Below are positions 13,973-22,213 of a stretch of 64,000 nt of DNA, in pieces. The notes beneath the pieces are model-generated. The model ran no database searches and was not told the DNA's origin. It was given only the letters and a program-made list of their open reading frames with translations. The stretch is from contig CAWIEF010000006.1 in NCBI GenBank assembly GCA_963835135.1, positions 124,001-188,000 of the forward strand, in the 5' to 3' direction. Each line of letters opens with the position of its first letter. Position 1 is the stretch's first letter. Position numbers and translations under genes: made by a program. This DNA is from JAVVHH01 sp963835135. Lineage in GTDB: Bacteria > Pseudomonadota > Alphaproteobacteria > Acetobacterales > Acetobacteraceae.

Positions 13973-15088
13973 TTAGGCGCTCGAGAGCCGCAATGTTCCA
14001 CCGCCGGTGGACAGATACTCCGCAACGCCGTCCAGGCCGGTGAAGGCGGCGGTGTCCGTGCCGGTCAGGACGGCTTGCGCCGGACCGTCGGCAAGCGCAT
14101 CCCACAGCGCGGCGCGGCGGTCGGCGTCGAGATGGACGGCGGGTTCGTCGAGCAGCAGGAGCGGGGAGAAGCCGCGCGCGGCGGTGACCAGCGCGGCGTG
14201 GCCGAGCAGCACGCCGATCAGGAGCGCCTTTTGCTGCCCGGTGCTCGCGAGACCAGCCGAACGCCCGGTCTCGCGGTCGATGAGCACCATGTCGGCCCGG
14301 TGGGCGCCCCAGCTTGCCGAACCGCCCACATCGCTCTGCCGCGACCCGGCCAGAGCGTCGCGCAGCCAATCCTCCACCGCAAGCGCTGGCGCGGCGGCGA
14401 GACGATCTGCGATGGCGTCCTCGAGGCCGATCCGCGCGGGTGGGAAGCGCCGGGTGATGCCGGCCGCCATGGTCGCGTTAAGCCGCGCGACGAGGCTCGC
14501 TCGGGCCGCAGTGACGGCGATGGCGTGACGCGTCATGCTGTCCTCGATGCCATCGAGCCAGGCCGGGTCCGCATCGCCAGAGCCCAACAGCCGGCTGCGG
14601 CTGGCGTTCGCGGTGTCGTAGGCGGCGACCTCCCGGGCATGCCCGGGCTCCAGCGCCCAGACCAGCCGGTCCAGGAAGCGCCGCCGGCCCGATGCCGCCT
14701 CGCCGAACAGGCGGTCCATCTGCGGCGTCAGCCAGATCGCGGCGGCCGTCGCGGCGATATCGGCCTGGTTGCGGACGCCCGCGCCGTCGAGGCGGAAGAT
14801 GCGGCGGTCGAGCGGGCCGTCGGGCGGGGTGCCGGTCGCGATCTCGCTCTCGATCCCGTCGCGTTCGACCCGGCCGACCACGCCCCAGGCGGCGCCGTCG
14901 CGCCCGAACTCGCCGATCCGCGCGTTGCGCAGGCCGCGGCCGGGCACGAGCAGCGAGATGGCTTCGAGCAGGTTCGTCTTGCCGGAGCCGTTGGGGCCGG
15001 TGACGACCGAGATACGCGCGCCGGGTCGCCAGGTCAGGGCGGGGTAGTTGCGAAACTCGGTGAGCGTCAGGCGGGTGAGGCGGAGCAC
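13973..15088 (-). CDS. recF: DNA replication and repair protein RecF
   Basis: 371 residues from a GTG start (MLRLTRLTLTEFRNYPAL). SMC-like ATPase with Walker A VTGPNGSGKTNLLEAISLL, signature near LASTGQQKALLIGVLLGHA and Walker B LLLLDEPAVHLDADRR. Loads RecA at gaps with RecO/RecR. It normally follows dnaN directly; here a Uma2-family gene intervenes, with about 25 bp between that gene's stop and this start. Confidence 0.96.
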   Translation of the reverse strand: MLRLTRLTLTEFRNYPALTWRPGARISVVTGPNGSGKTNLLEAISLLVPGRGLRNARIGEFGRDGAAWGVVGRVERDGIESEIATGTPPDGPLDRRIFRLDGAGVRNQADIAATAAAIWLTPQMDRLFGEAASGRRRFLDRLVWALEPGHAREVAAYDTANASRSRLLGSGDADPAWLDGIEDSMTRHAIAVTAARASLVARLNATMAAGITRRFPPARIGLEDAIADRLAAAPALAVEDWLRDALAGSRQSDVGGSASWGAHRADMVLIDRETGRSAGLASTGQQKALLIGVLLGHAALVTAARGFSPLLLLDEPAVHLDADRRAALWDALADGPAQAVLTGTDTAAFTGLDGVAEYLSTGGGTLRLSSA

Positions 15089-15113
15089 GTCACCAGGTCA
15101 GGACGGGGACATG

Positions 15114-15679
15114 TCAGTCGAAGATCTGGTCAAGGTCCAAGACGACATCCGGGAGGGCGGCCAGCGCGATGCGAGTTCCCGATGTGATCGTCATGACATC
15201 GGCGTAGCCGTCGGCATTGGGTTGGCGGCACACGATGACGACCTGGTTCTGCACATCGACGATCCAGTATTCGGGGATTGCGAACTTGGCGTAGAGTTCG
15301 CGCGTGATGGTGTTGTCGTAAGTGAGCGAGCTGTCGGCGACTTCGATGACAACGATTGTGTCAGCGGGGCCTCGTCCCGTCCCTTTTTTCCGGTGCGGTG
15401 ATAAAGGACGAGGTCCGGCCGGGGCTGGTTCTGCAAGTCGAGGTGAAGGGGATTCTGCACCGATGTGACGGCGCGGCCATGGCTGGCCAGGACCAAGCGC
15501 TCGTTCAGTCCGTCGACGACGTCCGCGTGATCGGTGCCAATCGGCGGCTTGTCGATCAGGTCTCCCTCGATGAGTTCGATGCGGTCATGCTCGCCGATGA
15601 TGCCGGCCTCGGCCATCCCATAAAATGCAGCGACCTCGAGCTTGTGGCGGGTCGGCGCGAGGGGAGCGGCGTCGTTCAT
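15114..15679 (-). CDS. Uma2-family PD-(D/E)XK nuclease-like protein; frame change at a slippery heptamer
   Basis: Uma2 (DUF820) proteins have a restriction-endonuclease fold. The first frame gives MNDAAPLAPTRHKLEVAAFY, IELIEGDLIDKPPIG and RPDLVLYHRTGKK, then drifts into nonsense. A frame one base back continues the family: ADTIVVIEVADSSLTYDN, LYAKFAIPEYWIVDVQNQVV, ending LPDVVLDLDQIFD before TGA. The switch lies at coding-strand A-AAA-AAG in the zero-frame phase (complement of 15383-15389), the classical -1 frameshift heptamer of dnaX type. A -1 slip yields about 188 residues, normal for Uma2. A lost A in a homopolymer would look the same. Conserved acidic residues (D in PDLVLY, E in IEVADSS) are kept. 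Confidence 0.85.
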
Positions 15680-15692
15680 GGCCGCGATGGTA

Positions 15693-16817
15693 TCACACCC
15701 GCATCGGCATCAGCACGTACAGCGCGTTGCCGTTGTCCGCGTCGCGGACGATCGTCGGCGCAGCTCCGTCGCTGAAGTGGAACTCAACCTGGTTTTCGAT
15801 TTGGTCGGTGATGTCGTTCAGGTAGCGCGCCTGGAAGCCGATCTCGAGCGGGTCGGACGAGTATTTCACCCGGTCGGCGTCCAACTCCTCCGAGGCCGTG
15901 CCTTGCTCGGGGCTCGCGGCCGAGAGCGTCAGCAGGTCCGTCGCGAGCGTCATCTTCACCGGGCGCGAGCGTTCGCTGCTGATGGCCGCGACCCGGGCCA
16001 CGGCGTCGGAGAAATCCTTCTTGCCGACGCGCAGGACCTTGTCGTTGTCGCGCGGGATGACCCGCTCGTATTCCGGGAACGTCCCGTCGATCAGCTTGCT
16101 CGTCAGCGTCACGGCGCCGGACTTGAACTGGATGCGCGTGTCGGACAGCCCGATCTCGATTTCGCCGCTCTCCTCATCGAGCAGCTTGCGCAATTCGCCG
16201 ACCGTCTTGCGCGGGATGATCACGCCCGGCATGCCGTCCGCACCCTCGGGCGCCGGCTCCTCGACCCGGGCGAGCCGGTGCCCGTCGGTGGCGACGGCGC
16301 GGAGCACGCGGCCGATCGCGCCCTCGGCGGAATGCAGGAAGATGCCGTTGAGATAGTATCGGGTCTCTTCGGTCGAGATGGCGAAACGGGTGCGGTCGAT
16401 CAGGCCGCGGAGCGCGAGGCTGGAGATCCGGAACCGGTAGGGCAGTTGGCCCGCGGTCATGCTCGGGAAATCGTCGACCGGCAACGTGACGAGGCTGGTC
16501 GCATACCGGCCGGCGCGCAGCTTGAGCTGGCCGGCCTCGCCCGTGGCTTCGAACTCCAACTCGGCGCTGTCGGGCAGCTTGCGCACGATCTCGTAGAGCG
16601 TCGCGGCCGGGGCGGTGGCCGAGCCCGGGCGTGACACGCTGGCGGCGATTTCCTCGACGACGGCGATCTCCATGTCCGTCGCGGTGAACAGCAGCTTGCC
16701 CTCCGCGGCCTCGATCTTGACGTTGGCCAGGATGGGGATCGTGTTGCGCTTTTCGGCGACACTTTGGATGTGAGCCAGCGCCTTCATCAGCGTGGCGCGG
16801 TCCGCCTTGAACTTCAT
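15693..16817 (-). CDS. dnaN: DNA polymerase III sliding clamp, beta subunit
   Basis: 374 residues; three repeated clamp domains. Landmarks: MKFKADRATLMKALAHIQSV, ATDMEIAVVEEIAASV, FAISTEETRYYLNGIFLH, VATDGHRLARVEEP, the protein-binding pocket segment VIPRDNDKVLRVGKKDF, and C-terminal ALYVLMPMRV. Dimeric ring that tethers polymerase III. Downstream of dnaA by about 115 bp. Confidence 0.97.
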   Translation of the reverse strand: MKFKADRATLMKALAHIQSVAEKRNTIPILANVKIEAAEGKLLFTATDMEIAVVEEIAASVSRPGSATAPAATLYEIVRKLPDSAELEFEATGEAGQLKLRAGRYATSLVTLPVDDFPSMTAGQLPYRFRISSLALRGLIDRTRFAISTEETRYYLNGIFLHSAEGAIGRVLRAVATDGHRLARVEEPAPEGADGMPGVIIPRKTVGELRKLLDEESGEIEIGLSDTRIQFKSGAVTLTSKLIDGTFPEYERVIPRDNDKVLRVGKKDFSDAVARVAAISSERSRPVKMTLATDLLTLSAASPEQGTASEELDADRVKYSSDPLEIGFQARYLNDITDQIENQVEFHFSDGAAPTIVRDADNGNALYVLMPMRV

Positions 16818-16932
16818 GGCTCGACGTTCCTACTTCTCGCCGCGAATCGGCAGCCCTGGGCTGTTCAGTGTAGCGCAAGCCCGTGCGGGGGCAACCGCAC
16901 TTCGTTCTGGTTAGGTTCTCCGACCCTATCGG

Positions 16933-18411
16933 TCAGTTCTCCAGCATTCGGCGCAGGAGGTCGACCCGCTCCTGGAACTCGGTATCCTGCGCCATCAGTT
17001 CGGCCACCCGAGCGACGGCGTGCATGACGGTCGTGTGGTCCCGGTTGCCGAACTTGCGGCCGATCTCGGGCAGCGAGCGGCTGGTGAGCTGCTTGGCCAG
17101 ATACATCGCGACCTGGCGCGGCCGGGCGACGGCGCGGGCGCGGCGGGCCGATGTCATGTCGGTGAGCCGGATGTTCCACTGCTCGGCGACCTTGCGCTGG
17201 ATCTCCTCGATCGTGACCCGGCGGTCATGCGCCTTGAGCACGTCCTGCAGCACTTCCTGCGCGCTCTCGAGCGTGATCGGGCGGCCGACCAGATCGGCAT
17301 GAGCAAAGAGCCGGTTCAGGCTGCCTTCGAGCTCGCGGATGTTGCCGGTGATCTTGTGAGCCAGGAACTCGAGCACCTTGGACGGGATCGGGCCGGCCGC
17401 CGTCGCCGCCTTCGATTCCAGGATGGACAGCCGCAGCTCGTACGTTGTCGCATGCAGGTCGGCGACCATGCCCCAGCCAAGCCGCGTGCGCAGCCGGTCC
17501 TCGATGCCGGAGAGGTCGGAGGGCGACTTGTCGGCCGAGACGATGATCTGCTTGCCGGCGTCGACGAGGGCGTTGAACGTGTGGAAGAACTCTTCCTGGG
17601 TGTTGTCCTTGCCGATCAGGAACTGCAGGTCGTCGATCATCAGCACGTCGACGCCGCGCAGCTCGCCTTTGAACTCCATCGTCGACTGGCTGCGGATGGC
17701 GGCGATGAACCGATACATGAACTTCTCGGCCGACATGTATTTGACCGAGATGGCCGGGCCGTCGCGACGGACGAGTTCGAGCCCGATGGCGTGCATCAAA
17801 TGCGTCTTGCCCAGGCCGACGCCGCCGTAGAGGAACAGCGGATTGAAGCCCGGGCTCGACGGCCGCTCGGCGACCCGGCGGGCGCAGGCGTAGGCGAATT
17901 CGTTCGGCTTGCCGACGACGAACTGGTCGAACGAGAAGCGTTGGTCGAGCGGGCTGGCGCCCTCGCGGCCGTAGTGCGGCTCTTCGGCTGATTGTTCCGC
18001 TCTTGGCTGGGCCACGGCGGGCTCCGGCGCATCGTCCGCGGTGAGCTCGGGCAGCGCGGGGGCGATCGGCGGGGGCTCCGGCCGGGTCATGGTGACGACG
18101 GACCCGACGCGGATGTCGACGCGGCGGATGCCGCAATTCTCTTCCTGCCAGAGATCGTTCAACCTGTTCGCATAATTGTTTCGGACATAGTCACGCATGA
18201 AGCCGGATGGCAGATGAATCGTGACCTCATCGCCATCGATCCCGACTAGGGTCATGTTACGCAACCAACTGCGATACTCGACGTCTCCAACTTCGCGTTG
18301 CAAGCGGCCTCTGATACGGGCCCACTGTGTCGCGAGTTGTTCGCCCAATGTCGTTTGACTTTCTTGTAATTGGCGCGAGACAGTATTCGAAAGGCGAGAT
18401 TTCTGCGTCAC
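16933..18411 (-). CDS. dnaA: Chromosomal replication initiator DnaA
   Basis: 492 residues from a GTG start with a GGAAG element upstream. Domain I (WARIRGRLQREVGDVEYRSWL), Pro/Ala/Glu-rich linker, AAA+ domain III (Walker A YGGVGLGKTHLMHAIG, Walker B VDVLMIDDLQFL, sensor SADKSPSDLSGIEDRL), and domain IV helix-turn-helix with the DnaA signature region FGNRDHTTVMHAVARV. Binds DnaA boxes and opens oriC. The pairing of dnaA with dnaN, recF and gyrB places the window near a replication origin, but no clear DnaA-box cluster was seen. Confidence 0.97.
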   Translation of the reverse strand: MTQKSRLSNTVSRQLQESQTTLGEQLATQWARIRGRLQREVGDVEYRSWLRNMTLVGIDGDEVTIHLPSGFMRDYVRNNYANRLNDLWQEENCGIRRVDIRVGSVVTMTRPEPPPIAPALPELTADDAPEPAVAQPRAEQSAEEPHYGREGASPLDQRFSFDQFVVGKPNEFAYACARRVAERPSSPGFNPLFLYGGVGLGKTHLMHAIGLELVRRDGPAISVKYMSAEKFMYRFIAAIRSQSTMEFKGELRGVDVLMIDDLQFLIGKDNTQEEFFHTFNALVDAGKQIIVSADKSPSDLSGIEDRLRTRLGWGMVADLHATTYELRLSILESKAATAAGPIPSKVLEFLAHKITGNIRELEGSLNRLFAHADLVGRPITLESAQEVLQDVLKAHDRRVTIEEIQRKVAEQWNIRLTDMTSARRARAVARPRQVAMYLAKQLTSRSLPEIGRKFGNRDHTTVMHAVARVAELMAQDTEFQERVDLLRRMLEN

Positions 18412-18544
18412 GCGGGATTGCTTCCATGAAACCGGCTGTATTTATCGTGCCGAACTCAGACGTAACGCTGCCGAAGAAAGCTAATTTACAGCGTATCCAA
18501 ACGCAATAAGAATCTAAATCAAATGTCATGTGCCTCAAACGAAG
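18412..18544. promoter_or_regulatory. dnaA upstream region, AT-richer than surroundings
   Basis: About 130 bp between dnaA and the rpsT terminator with noticeably lower GC (GCTAATTTACAGCG, AATAAGAATCTAAATC). It must hold the dnaA promoter. I found no perfect TTATCCACA-type box; the nearest resemblance is GTATCCAAA. A regulatory role is certain in kind, but specific sites are not resolved. Confidence 0.4.
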
Positions 18545-18576
18545 AAAAGCATGGAAGTATTACTTCCCATGCTTTT
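18545..18576 (-). terminator. Rho-independent terminator after rpsT
   Basis: AAAAGCATGGAAG and CTTCCCATGCTTTT form a stem of about 13 bp (one bulge) with a 5-nt loop. Read on the minus strand the stem is followed by a T-rich run (CTTTTCTTC). It lies 57 bp past the rpsT stop and before the dnaA promoter region, so it insulates dnaA from rpsT transcription. Confidence 0.82.
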
Positions 18577-18632
18577 CCCATGACTTGTCCGAGACTGATG
18601 GTAGTGCGACGCCAGGGCTGCCGCAAGCGGAA

Positions 18633-18902
18633 TTAGGCGGGCGAAAGCGCCTTGATCCGCGCCGACAACCGCGACAGCTTGCGCGCAATCGTGTTCTTGT
18701 GCGCTACGCCCTTGGTCACCGCCCGATGCATCTCCGGCTGCGCCTCGCGCAGCGCGGCACGCGCAACCTCCGGGTCACCACTCGCACAGGCAGTCTCGAC
18801 CTTCTTGATGAAGGTCCGCATCCGCGATTTGCGGGCGCTGTTGCGGGCGGTACGCTTGGCAGTCTGACGGATGCGCTTACGCGCCGATGCGGTGTTCGCC
18901 AT
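18633..18902 (-). CDS. rpsT: 30S ribosomal protein S20
   Basis: 89 residues, highly basic and helical (MANTASARKRIRQTAKRTAR ... SRMRTFIKKVETA ... VAHKNTIARKLSRLSARIKA). Binds 16S rRNA early in 30S assembly. In many alphaproteobacteria rpsT lies directly upstream of dnaA, as here. A strong terminator follows it. Confidence 0.97.
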   Translation of the reverse strand: MANTASARKRIRQTAKRTARNSARKSRMRTFIKKVETACASGDPEVARAALREAQPEMHRAVTKGVAHKNTIARKLSRLSARIKALSPA

Positions 18903-19002
18903 GAGTTCTCGACATTTTCAAAACATGAAGCATAGGGCGCAAGGCACCCCAAGAGCGGGCCGTTCTATGGACCGGCTCAGGTGAAGTCAAGTCGCCAGGC
19001 GC

Positions 19003-19773
19003 TCAGGCCGAGAAGTCCGGCTTACGCTTTTCGGCGAAGGCTGCCATTCCCTCGCGCTGGTGCGGCGTGCCGAACAGGGAGAGGAACATGGCGCGTTCGG
19101 CGCGCACGCCCTCGGTCAGCGTCGTCTCAAAGGCCACGTTCACGGCGCGCTTGGCCATCGCGGCGGCGACCGGCGATTGCGCCGCGATCTTGCCGGCCGT
19201 CTTGAGCGCCAGGTCGATCAACTCGGCCGCCGGGACGACCTGGCTCACCAGGCTGCACCGCTCGGCCTCGGCCGCGTCCATCATTCGGCCGGTCAGGCAG
19301 AGGTCCATCGCCTTGGCCTTGCCGATGGCCCGCGTCATCCGCTGGGTGCCACCCGCGCCCGGGATGACGCCAAGGTTGATTTCCGGCTGCCCGAACCGCG
19401 CCGTGTCGGCCGCGATGATGACGTCGCACATCATTGCCAACTCGCAGCCGCCACCGAGCGCGAACCCCGCGACGGCGGCGATCACCGGCTTCCTGACCCG
19501 CAACACCGTCTCCCAGCGCGCGGCAATGAAGTCGTCGAGGAACACGTTCGGATAGCTGCGATCGCGCATTTCCTTGATGTCGGCGCCGGCGGCGAACGCC
19601 TTCTCCGACCCGGTGAGCACGATGGCGCCGATCGCCTCGTCCGCGTCGAACGCCAGCAACTGGTCACCGAGCTCGCCCATCAGCTGGTCACACAGCGCGT
19701 TGAGCGCCTCGGGGCGGTTGAGGCGGATCAGGCCCACGCGGCCGTGCGTCTCGACGAGGATCATCTCCGGCAT
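19003..19773 (-). CDS. Enoyl-CoA hydratase (crotonase family)
   Basis: 256 residues. Crotonase fold with the CoA oxyanion-hole loop FAAGADIKEM and the segment GGGCELAMMCDVIIAADTAR, and the second catalytic Glu region GQPEINLGVIPGAGGTQRM, both acidic residues of true hydratases being present. Hydrates 2-trans-enoyl-CoA in beta-oxidation. The N-terminus (MPEMILVETHGRVGLIRLNR) and C-terminus (EGMAAFAEKRKPDF) match the FadB1/short-chain hydratase group. Same strand as rpsT, about 100 bp upstream of it. Confidence 0.93.
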   Translation of the reverse strand: MPEMILVETHGRVGLIRLNRPEALNALCDQLMGELGDQLLAFDADEAIGAIVLTGSEKAFAAGADIKEMRDRSYPNVFLDDFIAARWETVLRVRKPVIAAVAGFALGGGCELAMMCDVIIAADTARFGQPEINLGVIPGAGGTQRMTRAIGKAKAMDLCLTGRMMDAAEAERCSLVSQVVPAAELIDLALKTAGKIAAQSPVAAAMAKRAVNVAFETTLTEGVRAERAMFLSLFGTPHQREGMAAFAEKRKPDFSA

Positions 19774-19816
19774 GCTTGCTCCCGCTGCGTTGGCCGCGTC
19801 CTACAGACAAACCAGT

Positions 19817-20776
19817 TCAGGCGCTACAGCTCGCGCCCCCGAGTACGCAGAACCGGGCGCAATGCGGATGGTTCAGGCGCACCGGCTGCGACGCTTCCGC
19901 CAAGGTGGCGCCGAGGTCGAATTGCGGATCGTAGGGCAACAGCGTGCAGGCGGCCACGCGAGGGCCGGGCTCGCCGCGGCGGTGGACCACCATGCGGCTG
20001 CTGGCGCACATGACGGAGTCCGGGGATTTGTGCAGGATCGACCAGCAGGCCTCGGTGATCTCCGGCGTGTCGGCAGCCGCGTCCATCTCGGGGAACAGCA
20101 CCAGGCGTTCCGGGTTGGACACGTCGAGCGGGATCGACAGCCCGTCCAACAGCGTCCGGAATCCGCCGCGCGCTGCAGCCTCGGTCTCGCCCGGCAGCCG
20201 GCGCGCGGCAACCGCCACGCGGGCACCGGCGGCGACCAGCCACTGCAGCCCGGCGACGGCGATCGGCCATGTGCCGGGGCCGCGCTCTGCCTCGTGGATG
20301 TCAGGGCGGTGATGGTCCAGGCTGACCCGCATCGTCAGGCGGTTGCCGAATTGGGCGATCAGCCGGGCAAGGTCGCTCTCGAACCGCCGCATCGGCCGCA
20401 TCGCATTCGTCAGCACCAGGACGCGGAACCCGCGCGCGAGCGCGGCCTCCATCATCGAGACGATCTCGCGGTTCATGAACGGCTCGCCGCCGGTGAGGCC
20501 GATCTCGTCGGTGGGCAGGCCGAGCCGGGCGATCTCGTCGAGATAGGCGATCATGTCGGCGGCCGAGAGATAGAGCAGCGCGTCGTTCGCCGGGGAACTC
20601 TCGATATAACAGGTGGCGCAGGTGATGTTGCAGAGCGTGCCGGTGTTGAACCAGAGGGTGCGCAACCCGGACAGGCCGACGCTCGCCCTGCGGTCACCCG
20701 AGGCGGTGGTGATGGGATCGCGGAACTTGGCTGCGGCGAGGGCGGGGGCGTCAGGCCGGAACGGAGAGGCGAGCAT
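19817..20776 (-). CDS. Radical SAM protein with C-terminal Cys cluster
   Basis: 319 residues. The [4Fe-4S]/SAM motif CX3CX2C is C49-N-I-T-C53-A-T-C56; GLTGGEPFMN is the GGE SAM-binding motif and VLVLTNAM a later TIM-barrel strand. Three more Cys sit at the end (HCARFCVLGGASCSA) and could bind an auxiliary cluster or metal. The opening TLWFNTGTLCNITC recalls the start of ArsS-type enzymes (VGTLCNxxC), but no ArsS C-terminal domain is recognisable. It is followed after 8 bp, upstream in transcription, by the flavoprotein gene. Function unknown; by context it modifies a lipid or glycan together with the adjacent desaturase, SDR and glycosyltransferases (inference). Confidence 0.85.
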   Translation of the reverse strand: MLASPFRPDAPALAAAKFRDPITTASGDRRASVGLSGLRTLWFNTGTLCNITCATCYIESSPANDALLYLSAADMIAYLDEIARLGLPTDEIGLTGGEPFMNREIVSMMEAALARGFRVLVLTNAMRPMRRFESDLARLIAQFGNRLTMRVSLDHHRPDIHEAERGPGTWPIAVAGLQWLVAAGARVAVAARRLPGETEAAARGGFRTLLDGLSIPLDVSNPERLVLFPEMDAAADTPEITEACWSILHKSPDSVMCASSRMVVHRRGEPGPRVAACTLLPYDPQFDLGATLAEASQPVRLNHPHCARFCVLGGASCSA

Positions 20777-20784
20777 GGTTGGGA

Positions 20785-22194
20785 TTAGGGGATGCGGCGC
20801 GTTTGCGCCAGCAGGCGAGCCCAGCGTTTGAGGCCGGGGCTAAACAGACGGGCGCGCAGGCTGGCGAAAGCGGCCTCCCGCGAGCGCTCGGACCGGGTCG
20901 GATAGGCGACGATGGCGCTCGACAGCGCCAAGCGGGACGCCTTCCCGGCCAGCACTTGCGACCAGGGCAACAGCAGGTCGCCGGCACCGGTCCCGACGAT
21001 GGTCACGCCGACGGTCCGGCCCCGGGCGAGCACGAGCTTGACGAAGCCGGCCGGGTCAGCCTCGGCGACGGCACGGTCGTCGTCGGCGAACGGCGCGACC
21101 TCGGTCGTCACGCGGCCGCTTCTGGCGCGCGCCTCGGCCTCGGTCAGCCCGATCTGGGCCAGTTCGGGCTGCGTGTAGATCGCTTGCGGCAAGTGCTTGC
21201 GCTCCCGTCTGGTCGGTAGGCCGAGCGCGATGTTCTGCACGACGACGGCGCCCTCATGCCCAGCCACATGGGTCAGCCGCGGCCCGGCGCGGCAGTCGCC
21301 GATGGCGTAGATATGCTTGACGTTGGTGCGGCAGCGATCGTCGACGACGATCCCGTCCGGTCCTGCAACGACGCCGGCGCAGCCGAGATCGAGCGTGTCG
21401 GTGACGGCGCTGCGGCCGGTGGCGACGAGGACGTGGCTGGCCTCGATCGGCGCACCGCCGCTGCAATGCAGCCGAACGCCCGGCTCGATATGGGTGATCG
21501 TCGTATGGGCGCGGATGTCGACGCCCTCGTGGCGTAGGGTGGACAGCACGATCTCGGCGGCGTCGCGGTCCGAACGGGCGAGCGGCAGGCCGGCGTCGAC
21601 CACGGTCACGGCCGCGCCGAGCCGCCGGAATGCCTGCGCCATCTCGATCCCGACCGCGCCGGCCCCGAGGATCGCGAGATGCTGCGGCAGCACGTCGAGG
21701 TCCCACAGCGTTTCGTTGGTCAGGAACGGGATGCCGCTCAGGCCGGGGATGGGCGGCACGACGGGGCGGGAGCCCGTGGCGATCACGATGCGCGGCGCCG
21801 AGAGCGTCCGGCCGCCAACCGCGACCCGGTATGGCGAGAGGAACCGCGCCTGGCCGGCGATGACCTCGACGCCGTAGCCGGCCATCGTTTCGGCCGAATC
21901 GTGCGGTGCGATGGCCGCGATCGCCCGACGGACATGCGCGCGGACGGCCGCACCATCCACCTGCGGCGGCCCGACGCCGATGCCGAACCGGGGGGCGTCG
22001 CGAACCGCATGCGCGGCGGCAGCGGCGGCGAGCAGCGCCTTGGACGGCACGCAGCCGGTGTTGAGGCACTCGCCGCCCATTCGGCCGCGCTCGATCAGCG
22101 CCGTGCGCAATCCATACAGCGCACAGCCGCCCGATGCGGTCAGCCCGGCCGCTCCGGCGCCGATGACGATCACGTCAAACCTGTCGTCCTCCAT
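20785..22194 (-). CDS. Mercuric-reductase-like pyridine nucleotide-disulfide oxidoreductase
   Basis: 469 residues. FAD-binding DVIVIGAGAAGLTAS, redox-active disulfide GGECLNTGCVPSKALL, NAD(P)-binding LAILGAGAVGIEMAQAF, second FAD motif HIYAIGDCR, and a dimerisation domain. The C-terminal His-x4-Glu of dihydrolipoamide dehydrogenases is absent, and the C-terminal Cys pair of MerA is missing too, so it is neither a classic Lpd nor MerA. The C-terminal tail is Arg-rich (SREAAFASLRARLFSPGLKR). Translationally close to the radical SAM gene (8 bp), so it may supply electrons to it or reduce a thiol/selenol/arsenical substrate (inference). Confidence 0.88.
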   Translation of the reverse strand: MEDDRFDVIVIGAGAAGLTASGGCALYGLRTALIERGRMGGECLNTGCVPSKALLAAAAAAHAVRDAPRFGIGVGPPQVDGAAVRAHVRRAIAAIAPHDSAETMAGYGVEVIAGQARFLSPYRVAVGGRTLSAPRIVIATGSRPVVPPIPGLSGIPFLTNETLWDLDVLPQHLAILGAGAVGIEMAQAFRRLGAAVTVVDAGLPLARSDRDAAEIVLSTLRHEGVDIRAHTTITHIEPGVRLHCSGGAPIEASHVLVATGRSAVTDTLDLGCAGVVAGPDGIVVDDRCRTNVKHIYAIGDCRAGPRLTHVAGHEGAVVVQNIALGLPTRRERKHLPQAIYTQPELAQIGLTEAEARARSGRVTTEVAPFADDDRAVAEADPAGFVKLVLARGRTVGVTIVGTGAGDLLLPWSQVLAGKASRLALSSAIVAYPTRSERSREAAFASLRARLFSPGLKRWARLLAQTRRIP

Positions 22195-22213
22195 GCCGTG
22201 TTATGGCGGGTTC

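Noticed and set aside
18412..18632. Possible oriC next to dnaA
   Set aside because: The DNA is AT-richer and well placed, but I found no cluster of DnaA boxes or 13-mers. Only the promoter/terminator content can be supported.
21911..22192. N-terminal extension of the SDR gene by about 94 codons
   Set aside because: It lies wholly inside the divergent flavoprotein gene, has no family match, and the Rossmann motif starts just after the GTG at 22214.
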